Positions 26,382-35,286 of a DNA stretch of 64,000 nt are shown here, piece by piece. Positions within the stretch are counted from its first letter, which is position 1; every line of letters starts with the position of its first letter. The position numbers were made by a program, and so were the translations under genes. The notes beneath the pieces are model-generated. The model ran no database searches, had not been told where the DNA came from, and was given only the letters and a program-made list of their open reading frames with translations. The DNA is from Telmatospirillum sp. (lineage in GTDB: Bacteria; Pseudomonadota; Alphaproteobacteria; CACIAM-22H2): contig JADCGL010000018.1 of NCBI GenBank assembly GCA_020248985.1, positions 62,001 to 126,000 on the forward strand, written 5' to 3'.

Positions 26382-28096
26382 GCGCCGCCGCTTTGTCGAT
26401 CCGCGGCTTGCGCGTCGAGTATCCGCTCGAAGACGGGCGCGTTGTGGCCGCCGTCGACGGGCTCGATCTCGAAATTGCGCAGGGCGAGATCCATGCGCTG
26501 GTCGGCGAATCCGGGGCCGGCAAAACAACAGTCGGCAATGCGCTGATGGGCCTGCTCGATGCGCCCGGCCGCGTGGCGGCGGGACGTGTGGCGATCGCCG
26601 GCCGCAATGTGGATTTCCGCACGGGCCGGGCCGCCGGCATCGTGCAGGGGCGCGATGTGGGCGCGATCTTCCAGGATCCGATGACGAGCCTCAATCCGCT
26701 CTTCACGGTCGAAAGCCAGATCGGCGAAACGCTGCGCTTCCATCTGGGACTCGACCGCGAGGCCGCGCGCGCGCGCGCGCTCGATCTGCTGCGCGCCGTC
26801 GGCATTCCCGAGCCCGAGCGGCGGCTGAAGGCCTATCCGCACCAATTGTCGGGCGGCCAGCGCCAGCGCGTGGTGATCGCCGCCGCCTTGTCGTGCGATC
26901 CCAAGCTATTGGTGGCGGACGAGCCGACGACGGCACTCGACGTGTCGGTGCAAGCACAAATCCTCGATCTTGTGCGCGCACTGGTGCGCGAGCGGGGTTT
27001 GGGCGTGCTGCTGGTCACGCACAACATGGGCGTGGTCGCGGAGATCGCCGACCGCGTCACGGTCATGCGCGGCGGCAAGGTCGTCGAAAGCGGCAAGGTC
27101 GCCGACGTGCTGACGCGGCCCAAGCACGCCTATGTGCAAGGCCTCGTGGCCGCCGTTCCGCGCATCGACAAACGCCTCGCGCGTTTCGCCACCATCGGCG
27201 ACGAAACGGCGGGTGCGCAAGCCGCCCGCGACGATCTGCGCACGCGCTACATGCGCCCGCGCGCCGAGAAGGTTCCCGACGCCATTCTCGAAGTCGCAAA
27301 TCTCACGGTCGAATACGGGTCGGGCAGCCTGTTGGGCCTCGGCCGCAAAGGCGGCTTCCGCGCCGTCGACGACGTGTCGTTCGCGGTCAAACGCGGCGAG
27401 ATATTCGGCATCGTCGGCGAGTCCGGCAGCGGCAAGACGACGGTCGCCAACGCGGTCGCCGGGCTCGTGCGCACGGCTGCGGGCACTATTCGTTTCGCGG
27501 GCCAAGCGATCGGCGAAAAGCGGCCGCGCGCCTTGCGCGGCGCCATGCAGATGGTGTTCCAGGATCCGTATGCGTCGCTCAATTCGCGCATGCGCATCGA
27601 CGATGCGTTGGCCGAGCCGATGCTGTTCCACGGCGTCGCTGCGGGGCGCAGCGATGCCGATGCGCGCATCGCGATGCTGATCGAAGCGGTCGGCTTGGCG
27701 CCGGATGCGGGACGGCGCTATCCGTTCGCGTTTTCGGGCGGCCAGCGCCAGCGCCTGTCGATCGCGCGCGCGCTTGCGGCCGAACCGCAACTCGTCGTTT
27801 GCGACGAGCCCACCTCGTCGCTCGACGTATCGGTGCAGGCGCAGATCCTCAATCTGCTGAAGGATCTGCGCGACGCCACGGGCCTCACCCTGCTGTTCAT
27901 CTCGCACGATCTCGCGGTCGTGCGCCAAATGTGCGACCGCGTCGCCGTCATGCAAGGCGGGCGCATCGTCGAACTTGCGGATTGTGACACGCTGTTCGCC
28001 GATCCGCAGCACGCCTACACCAAACGCCTGCTGTCGCTCGTCCCCAACGTCGCGCGCATCGGCAATCGTCTCGAACCCACAGGAGCCTCACCATGA
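26378..28096 (+). CDS. Fused double ABC ATPase (DppD-DppF type)
   Basis: 572 aa holding two complete nucleotide-binding domains. The first (about residues 1-265) has Walker A GESGAGKTT and signature LSGGQRQRV; the second (about 290-572) has GESGSGKTT and a signature written FSGGQRQRL. Each has its DEPTTALD or DEPTSSLD Walker B/D-loop. It powers the DppBC-like channel as a single polypeptide where most systems use two. It overlaps both neighbours by 4 bp. Confidence 0.95.
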   Translation: MSAAALSIRGLRVEYPLEDGRVVAAVDGLDLEIAQGEIHALVGESGAGKTTVGNALMGLLDAPGRVAAGRVAIAGRNVDFRTGRAAGIVQGRDVGAIFQDPMTSLNPLFTVESQIGETLRFHLGLDREAARARALDLLRAVGIPEPERRLKAYPHQLSGGQRQRVVIAAALSCDPKLLVADEPTTALDVSVQAQILDLVRALVRERGLGVLLVTHNMGVVAEIADRVTVMRGGKVVESGKVADVLTRPKHAYVQGLVAAVPRIDKRLARFATIGDETAGAQAARDDLRTRYMRPRAEKVPDAILEVANLTVEYGSGSLLGLGRKGGFRAVDDVSFAVKRGEIFGIVGESGSGKTTVANAVAGLVRTAAGTIRFAGQAIGEKRPRALRGAMQMVFQDPYASLNSRMRIDDALAEPMLFHGVAAGRSDADARIAMLIEAVGLAPDAGRRYPFAFSGGQRQRLSIARALAAEPQLVVCDEPTSSLDVSVQAQILNLLKDLRDATGLTLLFISHDLAVVRQMCDRVAVMQGGRIVELADCDTLFADPQHAYTKRLLSLVPNVARIGNRLEPTGASP

Positions 28097-29541
28097 TCGA
28101 TCTGCTTGTCGCAAACGGCGTCGTCGCCACGCTCGACCCTTCGCGCACCGTCTACGACGACGGTGCGGTCGCGATCGCGGGCGACCGCATCGTCGATGTG
28201 GGCCCGAGCGACGTGCTCAAAGCCCGCCATACGGCCAAACGCACGATCGACGCAAAGGGCAAGGCCGTGTTGCCGGGCCTCATCGACGCGCATGCGCATG
28301 CGGGCCACGGCCTCATCAAAACGATGGGCGGCGGCAATTCGAAGCTCTGGTACGACGCCTGCGGCAAGGCCTACACAGTGGGCTCCAGCGACGCGTTCTG
28401 GTTCGCCGAAGCGCAGCTTGCCGCCCTCGAGCGCCTTCGTTTCGGCGTCACGACCGGCGTATCGCTGCTCGGCGGCGGCGATACGATCATGCGCACCGAC
28501 GAACCGTCCTACGGGGCCGCGCACTGCCAGGGCGTGCTCGGCGTGGGCACACGCTCGGTCGTCGCCGTGGGCTCCACGCGCCCGCCGCATCCGCGCACCT
28601 ATGCGCGCTGGAACGGCAACGTCAAAACCGAACGCCAAGTCAGCTTCGAAGACCAGTACGCGACCTGCGAAAGCCTGATCGATGCGTGGCACGGGGCCGG
28701 CAACGGGCGCATCGGCATCGCAATCATCACGCCGACCTTGCGGCCCGAACATCTTGACGAGCTGCCCGCCGCCGAGATTTCGGCCGCCATCGACCAGGCC
28801 AAGAAGATGCGCGATCTGAGCCGCAAGCGCGGCGTGATCTTCACGCAAGACGGCCACACCAAGGGCAGCGTCGCCTTTGCGCACAGCCACGGTTTGCTAG
28901 GTCCCGACGCACTGCTGTCGCACTCGACCGATCTCACGGACGAAGAAATCGCGATCTGCGGGCAGACTAAAACCGCGATCGCGCACAATCCGAGCGCCAT
29001 CGCCTCGGTCTACGGGCGGTGTCCCGCTCCCGAACTCATCGAGGCGGGTGCGACCGTGGCGCTAGGCTCCGATGGTACTGCGCCCGACCGCTCAGGCGAC
29101 ATGTTCCGCCACATGCAGCAATGCATGCACTACCATCGCCGCCATTTCCGCGATGCGGGCGTGCTGCCGCCGGGTCGCGTGCTCGAGATGTGCACGATCG
29201 ACGGCGCCAAGGGTCTCGGCATGCAGGACCAGATCGGCTCGTTGGAAGTCGGCAAGAAGGCCGATCTCACGCTCGTCGATCTGCGCCGCGCGCACATGTA
29301 TCCTGCCAACATGCCGCTCTACCGCGTCGTGTGTTTCGCCAACGGCAACGACGTCGACACGGTCATCGTCGACGGCGTGGTCGCCCTCGAAAACCGCAAA
29401 GCCATGCTGGTGGACGAAGACGCGATCCTCGACGCCGCCCAACGCGAAACCGAAATCCTGCTCGACCGCCTCGGCATGCGCGCGCTGATCGAAACCCCCG
29501 CCCATTTCTGGCGCGCGGTGCGCGCCCCGAAGGGCGGCTAG
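28093..29541 (+). CDS. Amidohydrolase-superfamily metal-dependent hydrolase/deaminase
   Basis: 482 aa, ATG in a 4-bp overlap with the ATPase gene. The HxH metal motif is His67/His69 ([11 protein letters not shown]). Further conserved blocks are [21 protein letters not shown], and [15 protein letters not shown] with the catalytic Asp. The length fits the cytosine-deaminase/chlorohydrolase branch (AtzA, TrzN, SAH deaminase). The usual HxxE-type block after the central His is replaced by QDGHTKGS, so the substrate may differ from the known deaminases. It probably acts on the compound brought in by the transporter. Confidence 0.85.
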   Translation: MIDLLVANGVVATLDPSRTVYDDGAVAIAGDRIVDVGPSDVLKARHTAKRTIDAKGKAVLPGLIDAHAHAGHGLIKTMGGGNSKLWYDACGKAYTVGSSDAFWFAEAQLAALERLRFGVTTGVSLLGGGDTIMRTDEPSYGAAHCQGVLGVGTRSVVAVGSTRPPHPRTYARWNGNVKTERQVSFEDQYATCESLIDAWHGAGNGRIGIAIITPTLRPEHLDELPAAEISAAIDQAKKMRDLSRKRGVIFTQDGHTKGSVAFAHSHGLLGPDALLSHSTDLTDEEIAICGQTKTAIAHNPSAIASVYGRCPAPELIEAGATVALGSDGTAPDRSGDMFRHMQQCMHYHRRHFRDAGVLPPGRVLEMCTIDGAKGLGMQDQIGSLEVGKKADLTLVDLRRAHMYPANMPLYRVVCFANGNDVDTVIVDGVVALENRKAMLVDEDAILDAAQRETEILLDRLGMRALIETPAHFWRAVRAPKGG

Positions 29542-30299
29542 GCGGCAAAAGGCGCGATTTTGACGCCGGCACCGACGAGCTTCTGCCGCACAGCTTGCGC
29601 CATGGCGACCGCACCGGGCGAGTCGCCGTGGATGCAGACCGTGTCGATGCCGAGCGCGAGTTTTTTGCCCGAGACGCTGACGATCGCGCGCGCTTCGACC
29701 ATCGCCAGCACCCGCGCCGCCACCTCTTCGGGATCGTGCAGCACGGCACCCGGCTTCTTGCGCGAGACGAGCGTGCCGTCGTCTTCGTAGGCGCGGTCGG
29801 CATAGATCTCGCGCGCGAGCGGCAGATTGGCGTGCTCGCCCGCCCGCTCGAGTGCGGTCAGCGGGATCACCACGAACACGAGATCGCGGTCGACCGCTTT
29901 GATCGCCGCGGCAAGGGCCGTCGCCATCGTCTCGTCCACGCACGCCATGTTCGACAAGGCGCCGTGCGCCTTCACATGCGTGACCTTGTGGCCGGCGAGC
30001 GAAGCCGTCGCCTGCAAGGCGCCGATCTGGTAGGCGACCATCGCTTCGATCTCGCGCGCGGTGAGGCCCTGGATCTGGCGGCGGCCGAAGCCTTGCAGAT
30101 CGTGGAAGCCCGGATGTGCGCCGATCGCCACCCCGCGCGCCTTGGCGCGCTCGACCGTGGCGCGCATCTCGTCGGGGTCGCCCGCATGGAAGCCGCAGGC
30201 GACGTTGGCGCTCGTCACGATGTCGAGCATCGCCGCATCGTCGCCCATGCGCCAGGCGCCGAAGCTTTCGCCCAAATCGCTGTTGAGATCGACCTGCAT
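29538..30299 (-). CDS. pxpA: 5-oxoprolinase subunit PxpA (LamB/YcsF family)
   Basis: 253 aa. It begins [21 protein letters not shown], the family signature, with [28 protein letters not shown] and [10 protein letters not shown] following. PxpA, with the PxpB and PxpC subunits encoded upstream, opens 5-oxoproline to glutamate using ATP. The gene ends in a 4-bp tail-to-tail overlap with the amidohydrolase gene. Start chosen at ATG 30299, 8 bp after the pxpC stop. Confidence 0.95.
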   Translation of the reverse strand: MQVDLNSDLGESFGAWRMGDDAAMLDIVTSANVACGFHAGDPDEMRATVERAKARGVAIGAHPGFHDLQGFGRRQIQGLTAREIEAMVAYQIGALQATASLAGHKVTHVKAHGALSNMACVDETMATALAAAIKAVDRDLVFVVIPLTALERAGEHANLPLAREIYADRAYEDDGTLVSRKKPGAVLHDPEEVAARVLAMVEARAIVSVSGKKLALGIDTVCIHGDSPGAVAMAQAVRQKLVGAGVKIAPFAA

Positions 30300-30307
30300 G
30301 GTGCGTC

Positions 30308-31342
30308 CTATTCGTTGTGGGTCCAAAGCTTCGGATCGAGCGCGTTCACGGCGGCACCGGCGAGATTGGCAGCGAGCAGCGCTTCGCTCGTCGGCGGCGG
30401 ACGGGCGGCAGTTTCGCGCGCAAGCGGCAGGGCCGCAAGCTTTTGCCGCCAGTGGCGCGCGATACGCTGCGCATCGTCGATGGGCACAGCCGCAAAGCGC
30501 ACATTGGTCCCGGCCGGCGTTTGCGCAAAGCGGCCGAGATCGGCCGAGACGATCGCGGCGATCTTGGGATAGCCGCCGGTCGTGCCGCGGTCGGCCATCA
30601 GCACGAGCGGCTGGCCGTCGCCGGGCACTTGGATCTGGCCGAGCGCAATGCCGTCCGACACGATGTTGTGACCGCGCGCGGCCGCGATCTTGGGACCGAG
30701 CAGGCGGTAGCCCATGCGGTCGGAGGCGGGCGACACTTGCCACTCGGCATCCAAAAATTGCGCAACGGCTGCGTCGCCGAACCAATCGTCCTGCGGGCCG
30801 AGCACCACGCGGATCGGCGACGTATCTTGCGGCGGCAGCGCCAAGCGCCATTCGCCCGCATGCGGATCGGCGGCGGCGACCTCGAGCTTGTCGCCGGCGG
30901 CCAGCGGGCGCGGCAAAGGGCTGCCGAGATCGGCGCGTGCATGCACCGAGAAACTGCCGAACATCGGCGTGCCCGCAATGCCGCCGGCAATGCCGAGATA
31001 GCTGAACACGCCGCCACGTGCGGCCCCCAAGCTCAAGACTTCGCCGGGTGCGAGCACGAAGCTCTCGCCAAATGCAACACGTCGGTTGCCGATGTCGGCC
31101 GCGCGCGCGGCCCCCGCAAGGGCAAGGCGCACAGGCCCGACTTCGGCCGCGAAGCGCGCCGGGAACGGCCCGATCTCGACGACGGGCGCTTGGGAGGCAT
31201 TGGCGACGAGCGCATTGGCGGTTTCGTGCGCCGTGCGATCCATCGCCCCCGCCGACGACAGGCCGTAACGCAGGAAGCCGAAGCGCCCGCCATCCTGCAC
31301 GGAGGTGGCGGGGCCTGCCGCATCAATGCGCAGCACGCTCAT
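30308..31342 (-). CDS. pxpC: 5-oxoprolinase subunit PxpC (biotin-dependent carboxyltransferase-like)
   Basis: 344 aa, family start [19 protein letters not shown] followed by [19 protein letters not shown], as in KipA/PxpC (also called YbgK). Later blocks VLGPQDDWF and [20 protein letters not shown] are conserved. It forms the PxpBC part that activates 5-oxoproline with ATP before ring opening. Overlaps pxpB by 4 bp. Confidence 0.95.
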   Translation of the reverse strand: MSVLRIDAAGPATSVQDGGRFGFLRYGLSSAGAMDRTAHETANALVANASQAPVVEIGPFPARFAAEVGPVRLALAGAARAADIGNRRVAFGESFVLAPGEVLSLGAARGGVFSYLGIAGGIAGTPMFGSFSVHARADLGSPLPRPLAAGDKLEVAAADPHAGEWRLALPPQDTSPIRVVLGPQDDWFGDAAVAQFLDAEWQVSPASDRMGYRLLGPKIAAARGHNIVSDGIALGQIQVPGDGQPLVLMADRGTTGGYPKIAAIVSADLGRFAQTPAGTNVRFAAVPIDDAQRIARHWRQKLAALPLARETAARPPPTSEALLAANLAGAAVNALDPKLWTHNE

Positions 31343-32067
31343 GCTGACACCAATTCGGCCACCGGCAGCCCGCGCGCCGCATCGCGCTCAAGGGCGGGCC
31401 AGTCGCGCAGCTCGATCGCGTGGAAGCGCACGTTGTCGCCGGGCGCCATCAGGAACATCGGTTCGCGCGACGGCAGGAAGTTGCGCATCGGCGTGCGGCC
31501 CAGCACATGCCAGCCGCTGGGGGCGGCCTGGCATTGGACGCAAGCCTGCACGCCGCCGATCATGATCGCCCCCGGCGGCGTTACGGCGCGCGGGGCTGCC
31601 CGGCGCGGGGTTGCGATCGATTGATCGAGCCCGCCCAGATAGGCAAAGCCCGGCGTGAAGCCGATCATGTAGATGCGGTAGGTCGCGGCCTGGTGCCGCT
31701 TGGCGATTTCCGATGGCGACATGCCGTGCGTGCGCGCGACGTCTTCGAGATCGAAACCCATCTCGCCGCCATAGACGACCGGAATGCGCCAGCATCGCCC
31801 CGATGCCGCGTGCGGCTTGGCGTTTTCGGCAAGGCTCTGCAGTGCTTGCGACAGCGACGCAAAATCGGCCGCGACCGGATCGTACTGCACGAACAGCGAC
31901 CGGTAGGTCGGGATCGTTTCGACCACGCCCGGCAGCTTCGCGGCCGCCACGTCGGCATCGAGCCCGAGTACCTGCGCATTGAGATCGGGATCGACCGTGT
32001 CGCCGAACTCGACCGTCAAAGCGGCATCGCCGCACGGGCGAATGCGAAACGCAGCCGGCAGCGCCAT
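31339..32067 (-). CDS. pxpB: 5-oxoprolinase subunit PxpB (KipI-like)
   Basis: 242 aa. Signature parts are FRIRPCGDAALTVEFGD, the IPTYRSLFVQYDP block, and GFTPGFAYLGGLD, the cyclophilin-like core of KipI/PxpB. It works with PxpC in the ATP-dependent opening of 5-oxoproline. In Bacillus a homologue doubles as kinase inhibitor KipI, but the complete pxpBCA set here points to the metabolic role. It lies 12 bp after the amidase gene. Confidence 0.95.
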   Translation of the reverse strand: MALPAAFRIRPCGDAALTVEFGDTVDPDLNAQVLGLDADVAAAKLPGVVETIPTYRSLFVQYDPVAADFASLSQALQSLAENAKPHAASGRCWRIPVVYGGEMGFDLEDVARTHGMSPSEIAKRHQAATYRIYMIGFTPGFAYLGGLDQSIATPRRAAPRAVTPPGAIMIGGVQACVQCQAAPSGWHVLGRTPMRNFLPSREPMFLMAPGDNVRFHAIELRDWPALERDAARGLPVAELVSA

Positions 32068-32079
32068 CGCGCGGCCCCG

Positions 32080-33495
32080 TCAGCCCTTCAGCGTCGGCGC
32101 TTGGTTGTGGAACGGCACTTCGCGCTCGAAGGCGGCTCCCAGCGCAAACAACGTCGCCTCGTCGAAGGCGCGGCCCGCGATCTGGAAGCCGAGCGGCAGG
32201 CCGTTCGCATCGAAGCGCATCGGCACCGACAAGGCGGGCAAGCCCATCGCGTTGAAAGGCCGCGACAGGCGCGTCATGCGGCCGAGCAAAGCGGGCATGG
32301 CCGCACTGTCGGCGACGTCGCTTTCGTCGATGCGCGGGATCGGCGTGTTGAGCGTGGGGGCGAGCAGGGCATCGACCTTGTCGAACACTTCGGCGTTGAA
32401 CGTCGCGAGCGTGGCAGCCCGGATGCGCTGCGCATCGAGATAGGCGACGGCCGGTATGGCAAGCCCCGCCACCATGCGCGCGCGTACCTGCGGCGAATAG
32501 TCGTCGATGCGCGTCTCGAGCCAAGGGCGATGGGCGGTGGCGGCTTCCGACGCCGTTGTCAAAGCGCCCGAGGCGTTGACGGCTTCGAGATCCGGCAGTT
32601 TAACGGGTACGATCGCAACGCCGAGCTTTTCGAAGATCGCCGCCGCCTGGTCCCAGGCAGCTGCAACGTCGGCATCGAGATCGGCATCGAAGTAACCTTG
32701 CGGAATGCCGAGCTTCAAGCCGCGCACCGGCTTGGCGCAGGCGGCTTCGTAGTCGGGCACGGCAATCTCGGCGGCTGTCGCGTCGTTGGCGTCAGGTCCG
32801 GCAATGAGGCCGAACACGCGTGCGCAGTCGCGCACGGTGCGCGCAAGCGGGCCGACCGTGTCCATTGTCCAAGACAATGTCATCGCCCCATGGCGGCTCA
32901 CGCGGCCCCATGTCGGTTTGATGCCGACAAGGCCGTTGCACAAAGCCGGCATGCGGATCGACCCGCCGGTGTCGGAGCCAAGGGCCGCAAATGCCAAGCG
33001 TGCGGCAACGGCCGCACCCGAGCCCGAGGACGAGCCGCCGGTGATGTAGGCGGTGTTCCACGGATTGCGCGCATGGCCGAAATGGTAGTTGTGGCCCGTC
33101 GGCCCGAACGCGAACTCGGCCATGTTGAGCGTGCCGAGATCGATCGCACCCGCCGCATCGAGGCGGGCGAGGGCGGTTGCCGTCGTGCTCGCCTTCCAGT
33201 CGCGGCGGATTTTGGAGCCGCAGGTCGCGATGCGCCCGGCGCGGTAATACATGTCTTTGTGCGCGAGCGGCACGCCGTGCAGCGTGCCCGAGCTAGGCTT
33301 GGCGTCGGCGGCCTTGGCGGCGGCGCGCGCGCCATCGGCATCGAGGGCGATGAACGCGTTAAGGGCAGGCTGCCATTTGCCGATGCGCGCGATCAAGGCA
33401 TCGACGATTTCGAGGCTCGAGATTTCGCGCGCGGCAATGGCGTCGGCGAGATCGACGAGGCTTGCGTGCGTGGGATCGACGGGCAGGCGGCTCAT
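32080..33495 (-). CDS. Amidase-signature hydrolase, AtzE-like
   Basis: 471 aa. The Ser-Ser-Lys triad is Lys80 (VPLAHKDMYY), Ser155 (GGSSSGSG) and Ser179 (GSDTGGSIRMPA). It hydrolyses an amide bond. The gene overlaps by 4 bp a 62-aa gene like AtzG, and AtzE enzymes (1-carboxybiuret hydrolase in cyanurate breakdown) need AtzG for stability. The partner makes an AtzE-type enzyme more likely than GatA. The substrate here could be any small carboxylated amide; neighbouring 5-oxoprolinase genes suggest a role in amide or lactam catabolism. Confidence 0.9.
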   Translation of the reverse strand: MSRLPVDPTHASLVDLADAIAAREISSLEIVDALIARIGKWQPALNAFIALDADGARAAAKAADAKPSSGTLHGVPLAHKDMYYRAGRIATCGSKIRRDWKASTTATALARLDAAGAIDLGTLNMAEFAFGPTGHNYHFGHARNPWNTAYITGGSSSGSGAAVAARLAFAALGSDTGGSIRMPALCNGLVGIKPTWGRVSRHGAMTLSWTMDTVGPLARTVRDCARVFGLIAGPDANDATAAEIAVPDYEAACAKPVRGLKLGIPQGYFDADLDADVAAAWDQAAAIFEKLGVAIVPVKLPDLEAVNASGALTTASEAATAHRPWLETRIDDYSPQVRARMVAGLAIPAVAYLDAQRIRAATLATFNAEVFDKVDALLAPTLNTPIPRIDESDVADSAAMPALLGRMTRLSRPFNAMGLPALSVPMRFDANGLPLGFQIAGRAFDEATLFALGAAFEREVPFHNQAPTLKG

Positions 33496-33680
33496 TTCGC
33501 ACCGCCGCGCAGATTGCGCACGAGATTGGAAGGTTCGCTGTCGAACGGCAGATGCTGGGCAGCGACGATCGCGAGCGGCGGGGCGATCTGTGCTGCCATG
33601 CGGGCGGCGTCGCTCGCGGAAACCGCCACATTCAGCAAGGCGGCGGTCTTGGCGGTGTAGGCGTCGTCGAGTTTGGACAT
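33492..33680 (-). CDS. AtzG-like small subunit (DUF4089)
   Basis: 62 aa. A helical N-terminal half (AYTAKTAALLNVAVSASDAARMAAQ) is followed by a conserved LPFDSEP block, the layout of DUF4089/AtzG, a GatC-like partner of AtzE amidases. It overlaps the amidase start by 4 bp. Its ribosome site (GGAG, 9 bases before ATG 33680) lies in the 3' arm of a strong hairpin, so its translation may be controlled. Confidence 0.8.
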   Translation of the reverse strand: MSKLDDAYTAKTAALLNVAVSASDAARMAAQIAPPLAIVAAQHLPFDSEPSNLVRNLRGGAK

Positions 33681-33722
33681 TTGCTGCGGCTCCTGCGGCG
33701 TTTGACCGCAGGAGCCTAGCAA
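33681..33722 (-). promoter_or_regulatory. Hairpin that hides the AtzG-like ribosome site
   Basis: An 11-bp perfect inverted repeat, GGCTCCTGCGG (33688-33698) and CCGCAGGAGCC (33706-33716), closes a 7-base loop. TTGCT (33681-33685) can pair with AGCAA (33718-33722) below it. In the minus-strand RNA the 3' arm contains the GGAG of the downstream gene. There is no T-run after it, so it is not a classic terminator, though it could still end or attenuate helicase transcription. Confidence 0.6.
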
Positions 33723-33760
33723 ACATCGTTCCGAAAAACGACCGAGCTTGGAACGACGGA

Positions 33761-34987
33761 TTAGGCCGCTTTGCGCTGGGCCGGGGCTTCGCCCGGCATT
33801 TCGAGCTTCGGGATCGTCTGGCGGATCAACCGTTCGATGTCGCGCAGGAAGGCGCGTTCGCTCGGATCGCACAGCGAGATCGCCATGCCTTCGGCCCCGG
33901 CGCGCGCCGTGCGGCCGATGCGATGCACGTAGCTCTCCGGCACGTTGGGCAGGTCGTAGTTGACCACATGGCCCACGCCGTCGACGTCGATGCCGCGCGC
34001 GGCAATGTCGGTCGCCACCAGCACGCGGCAATGGCCGTTGCGGAAGGCGTTCAAGGCGCGCTCGCGCTGGCCCTGGCTCTTGTTGCCGTGGATCGCGTTG
34101 GCCGGAATGCCGCCTTTCTCGAGATACTCGGCGACCTTGTCGGCCCCGCGCTTGGTGCGCGCGAACACGAGCGTGCGCGTGGTCGCGATCTTGGTCAGGA
34201 TCTCGGCCAGAATGGCGCGCTTGCGCGCACCCTCGCAGAACACGACGCGCTGTTCCACGCGGTCCGCGGTCTTGGCGACCGGCGTCACCTGCACGCGAGC
34301 CGGGTTGCGCAGCAATTCGCCCGCGAGATTGCCGATTTCCTTCGGCATCGTCGCCGAGAAGAACAAGTTCTGGCGGTTCTGCGGCAGCAGCGCCACGATC
34401 TTGCGGATGTCGCGCATGAAGCCGAGATCGAGCATCTGGTCGGCTTCGTCGAGCACGAAGATCTCGGTCTTGTCGAGCTTCAAAGTGCCTTGCGTGATGT
34501 GGTCGAGCAGGCGGCCGGGGGTTGCCACCACGATGTCCACGCCGCTCTGCAGCTGGCGCGCCTGCGGCCCGAACGAAACGCCGCCGTAGACGACCGCGCC
34601 GCGCACCGGCAGATCGCGCCCGTAGGTGCGGAAGCTGTCGGCGATCTGGCTCGCCAGTTCGCGCGTCGGCGAAAGGACGAGGACCCGCGTCAGGCTGCGG
34701 CCGAGGCGCACTTGGTTGGCGACGAGGCGATGCAGGATCGGCAGCGCGAACGCGGCGGTTTTGCCGGTACCGGTCTGGGCGATGCCGAGCAGGTCGCGGC
34801 CGGCGAGCACGTCGGGGATCGCTTGCTGCTGGATGGGGGTCGGCACCGTGTAGCCTTCCGCCTTGACGGCGGCGAGCAGGGCCGGGTGCAGTTTCAATTG
34901 GTCGAAACCGGTCGGGGCAGGCGTTGTCGGGGTGTTGATGCTCGGGGCGTTGATGTTGGGGGTGTTGTTTTCAGTCTGTTGGGTCAC
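33761..34987 (-). CDS. rhlE: DEAD-box RNA helicase, RhlE-like
   Basis: 408 aa from GTG 34987; no ATG gives a convincing start, and upstream in-frame sequence looks non-coding. All core motifs are present: GFDQLKLHPALLAA with Q motif, AQTGTGKT, PTRELASQI, VLDEADQMLDLGF, SAT, and HRIGRTARAG. The N-terminus is a low-complexity Asn/Thr/Pro stretch of about 25 residues and the C-terminal tail is short and weakly basic. It unwinds RNA, probably in ribosome assembly or mRNA decay. The nearly 300-bp leader could carry cold-shock control, but no known element was recognised. Confidence 0.92.
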   Translation of the reverse strand: MTQQTENNTPNINAPSINTPTTPAPTGFDQLKLHPALLAAVKAEGYTVPTPIQQQAIPDVLAGRDLLGIAQTGTGKTAAFALPILHRLVANQVRLGRSLTRVLVLSPTRELASQIADSFRTYGRDLPVRGAVVYGGVSFGPQARQLQSGVDIVVATPGRLLDHITQGTLKLDKTEIFVLDEADQMLDLGFMRDIRKIVALLPQNRQNLFFSATMPKEIGNLAGELLRNPARVQVTPVAKTADRVEQRVVFCEGARKRAILAEILTKIATTRTLVFARTKRGADKVAEYLEKGGIPANAIHGNKSQGQRERALNAFRNGHCRVLVATDIAARGIDVDGVGHVVNYDLPNVPESYVHRIGRTARAGAEGMAISLCDPSERAFLRDIERLIRQTIPKLEMPGEAPAQRKAA

Positions 34988-35286
34988 GTTTTTCTCGTTT
35001 CGAAAAAGCAAAAAGCTCGCTCGTGCAAGCCGAACCCGAAAAGGGGCCAGGCGCACGAAGGTGGGGCTACGGGGTTGTTGAACGCCCGTGCGTGTCCGGG
35101 CGAGGCGTTTTGGAGCCGAGGGCGGGTCGCGATCCCAAATCTTCGTCGAAAATCGCGCTCACGCAGGCCAACGGCCAAAGGCTGCACAAAGGCAGCGCGA
35201 GCGGATGTATGCGCGCTGCACCGCAATATGTCAAGCGGTGCGGGCGAACGGTGCGAAAGGCCGCGACATTTGGTAGGCTTCCCGCC

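Noticed and set aside
33681-33722. Hairpin as an intrinsic terminator of the helicase gene
   Set aside because: The stem is strong enough but no T-run follows on the minus strand, and the 3' arm contains a ribosome site. A partial terminator role cannot be excluded.
34988-35286. Long leader of the helicase gene as a riboswitch or cold-shock element
   Set aside because: No conserved riboswitch core or clear long stem was recognised by eye; nothing firm can be claimed.
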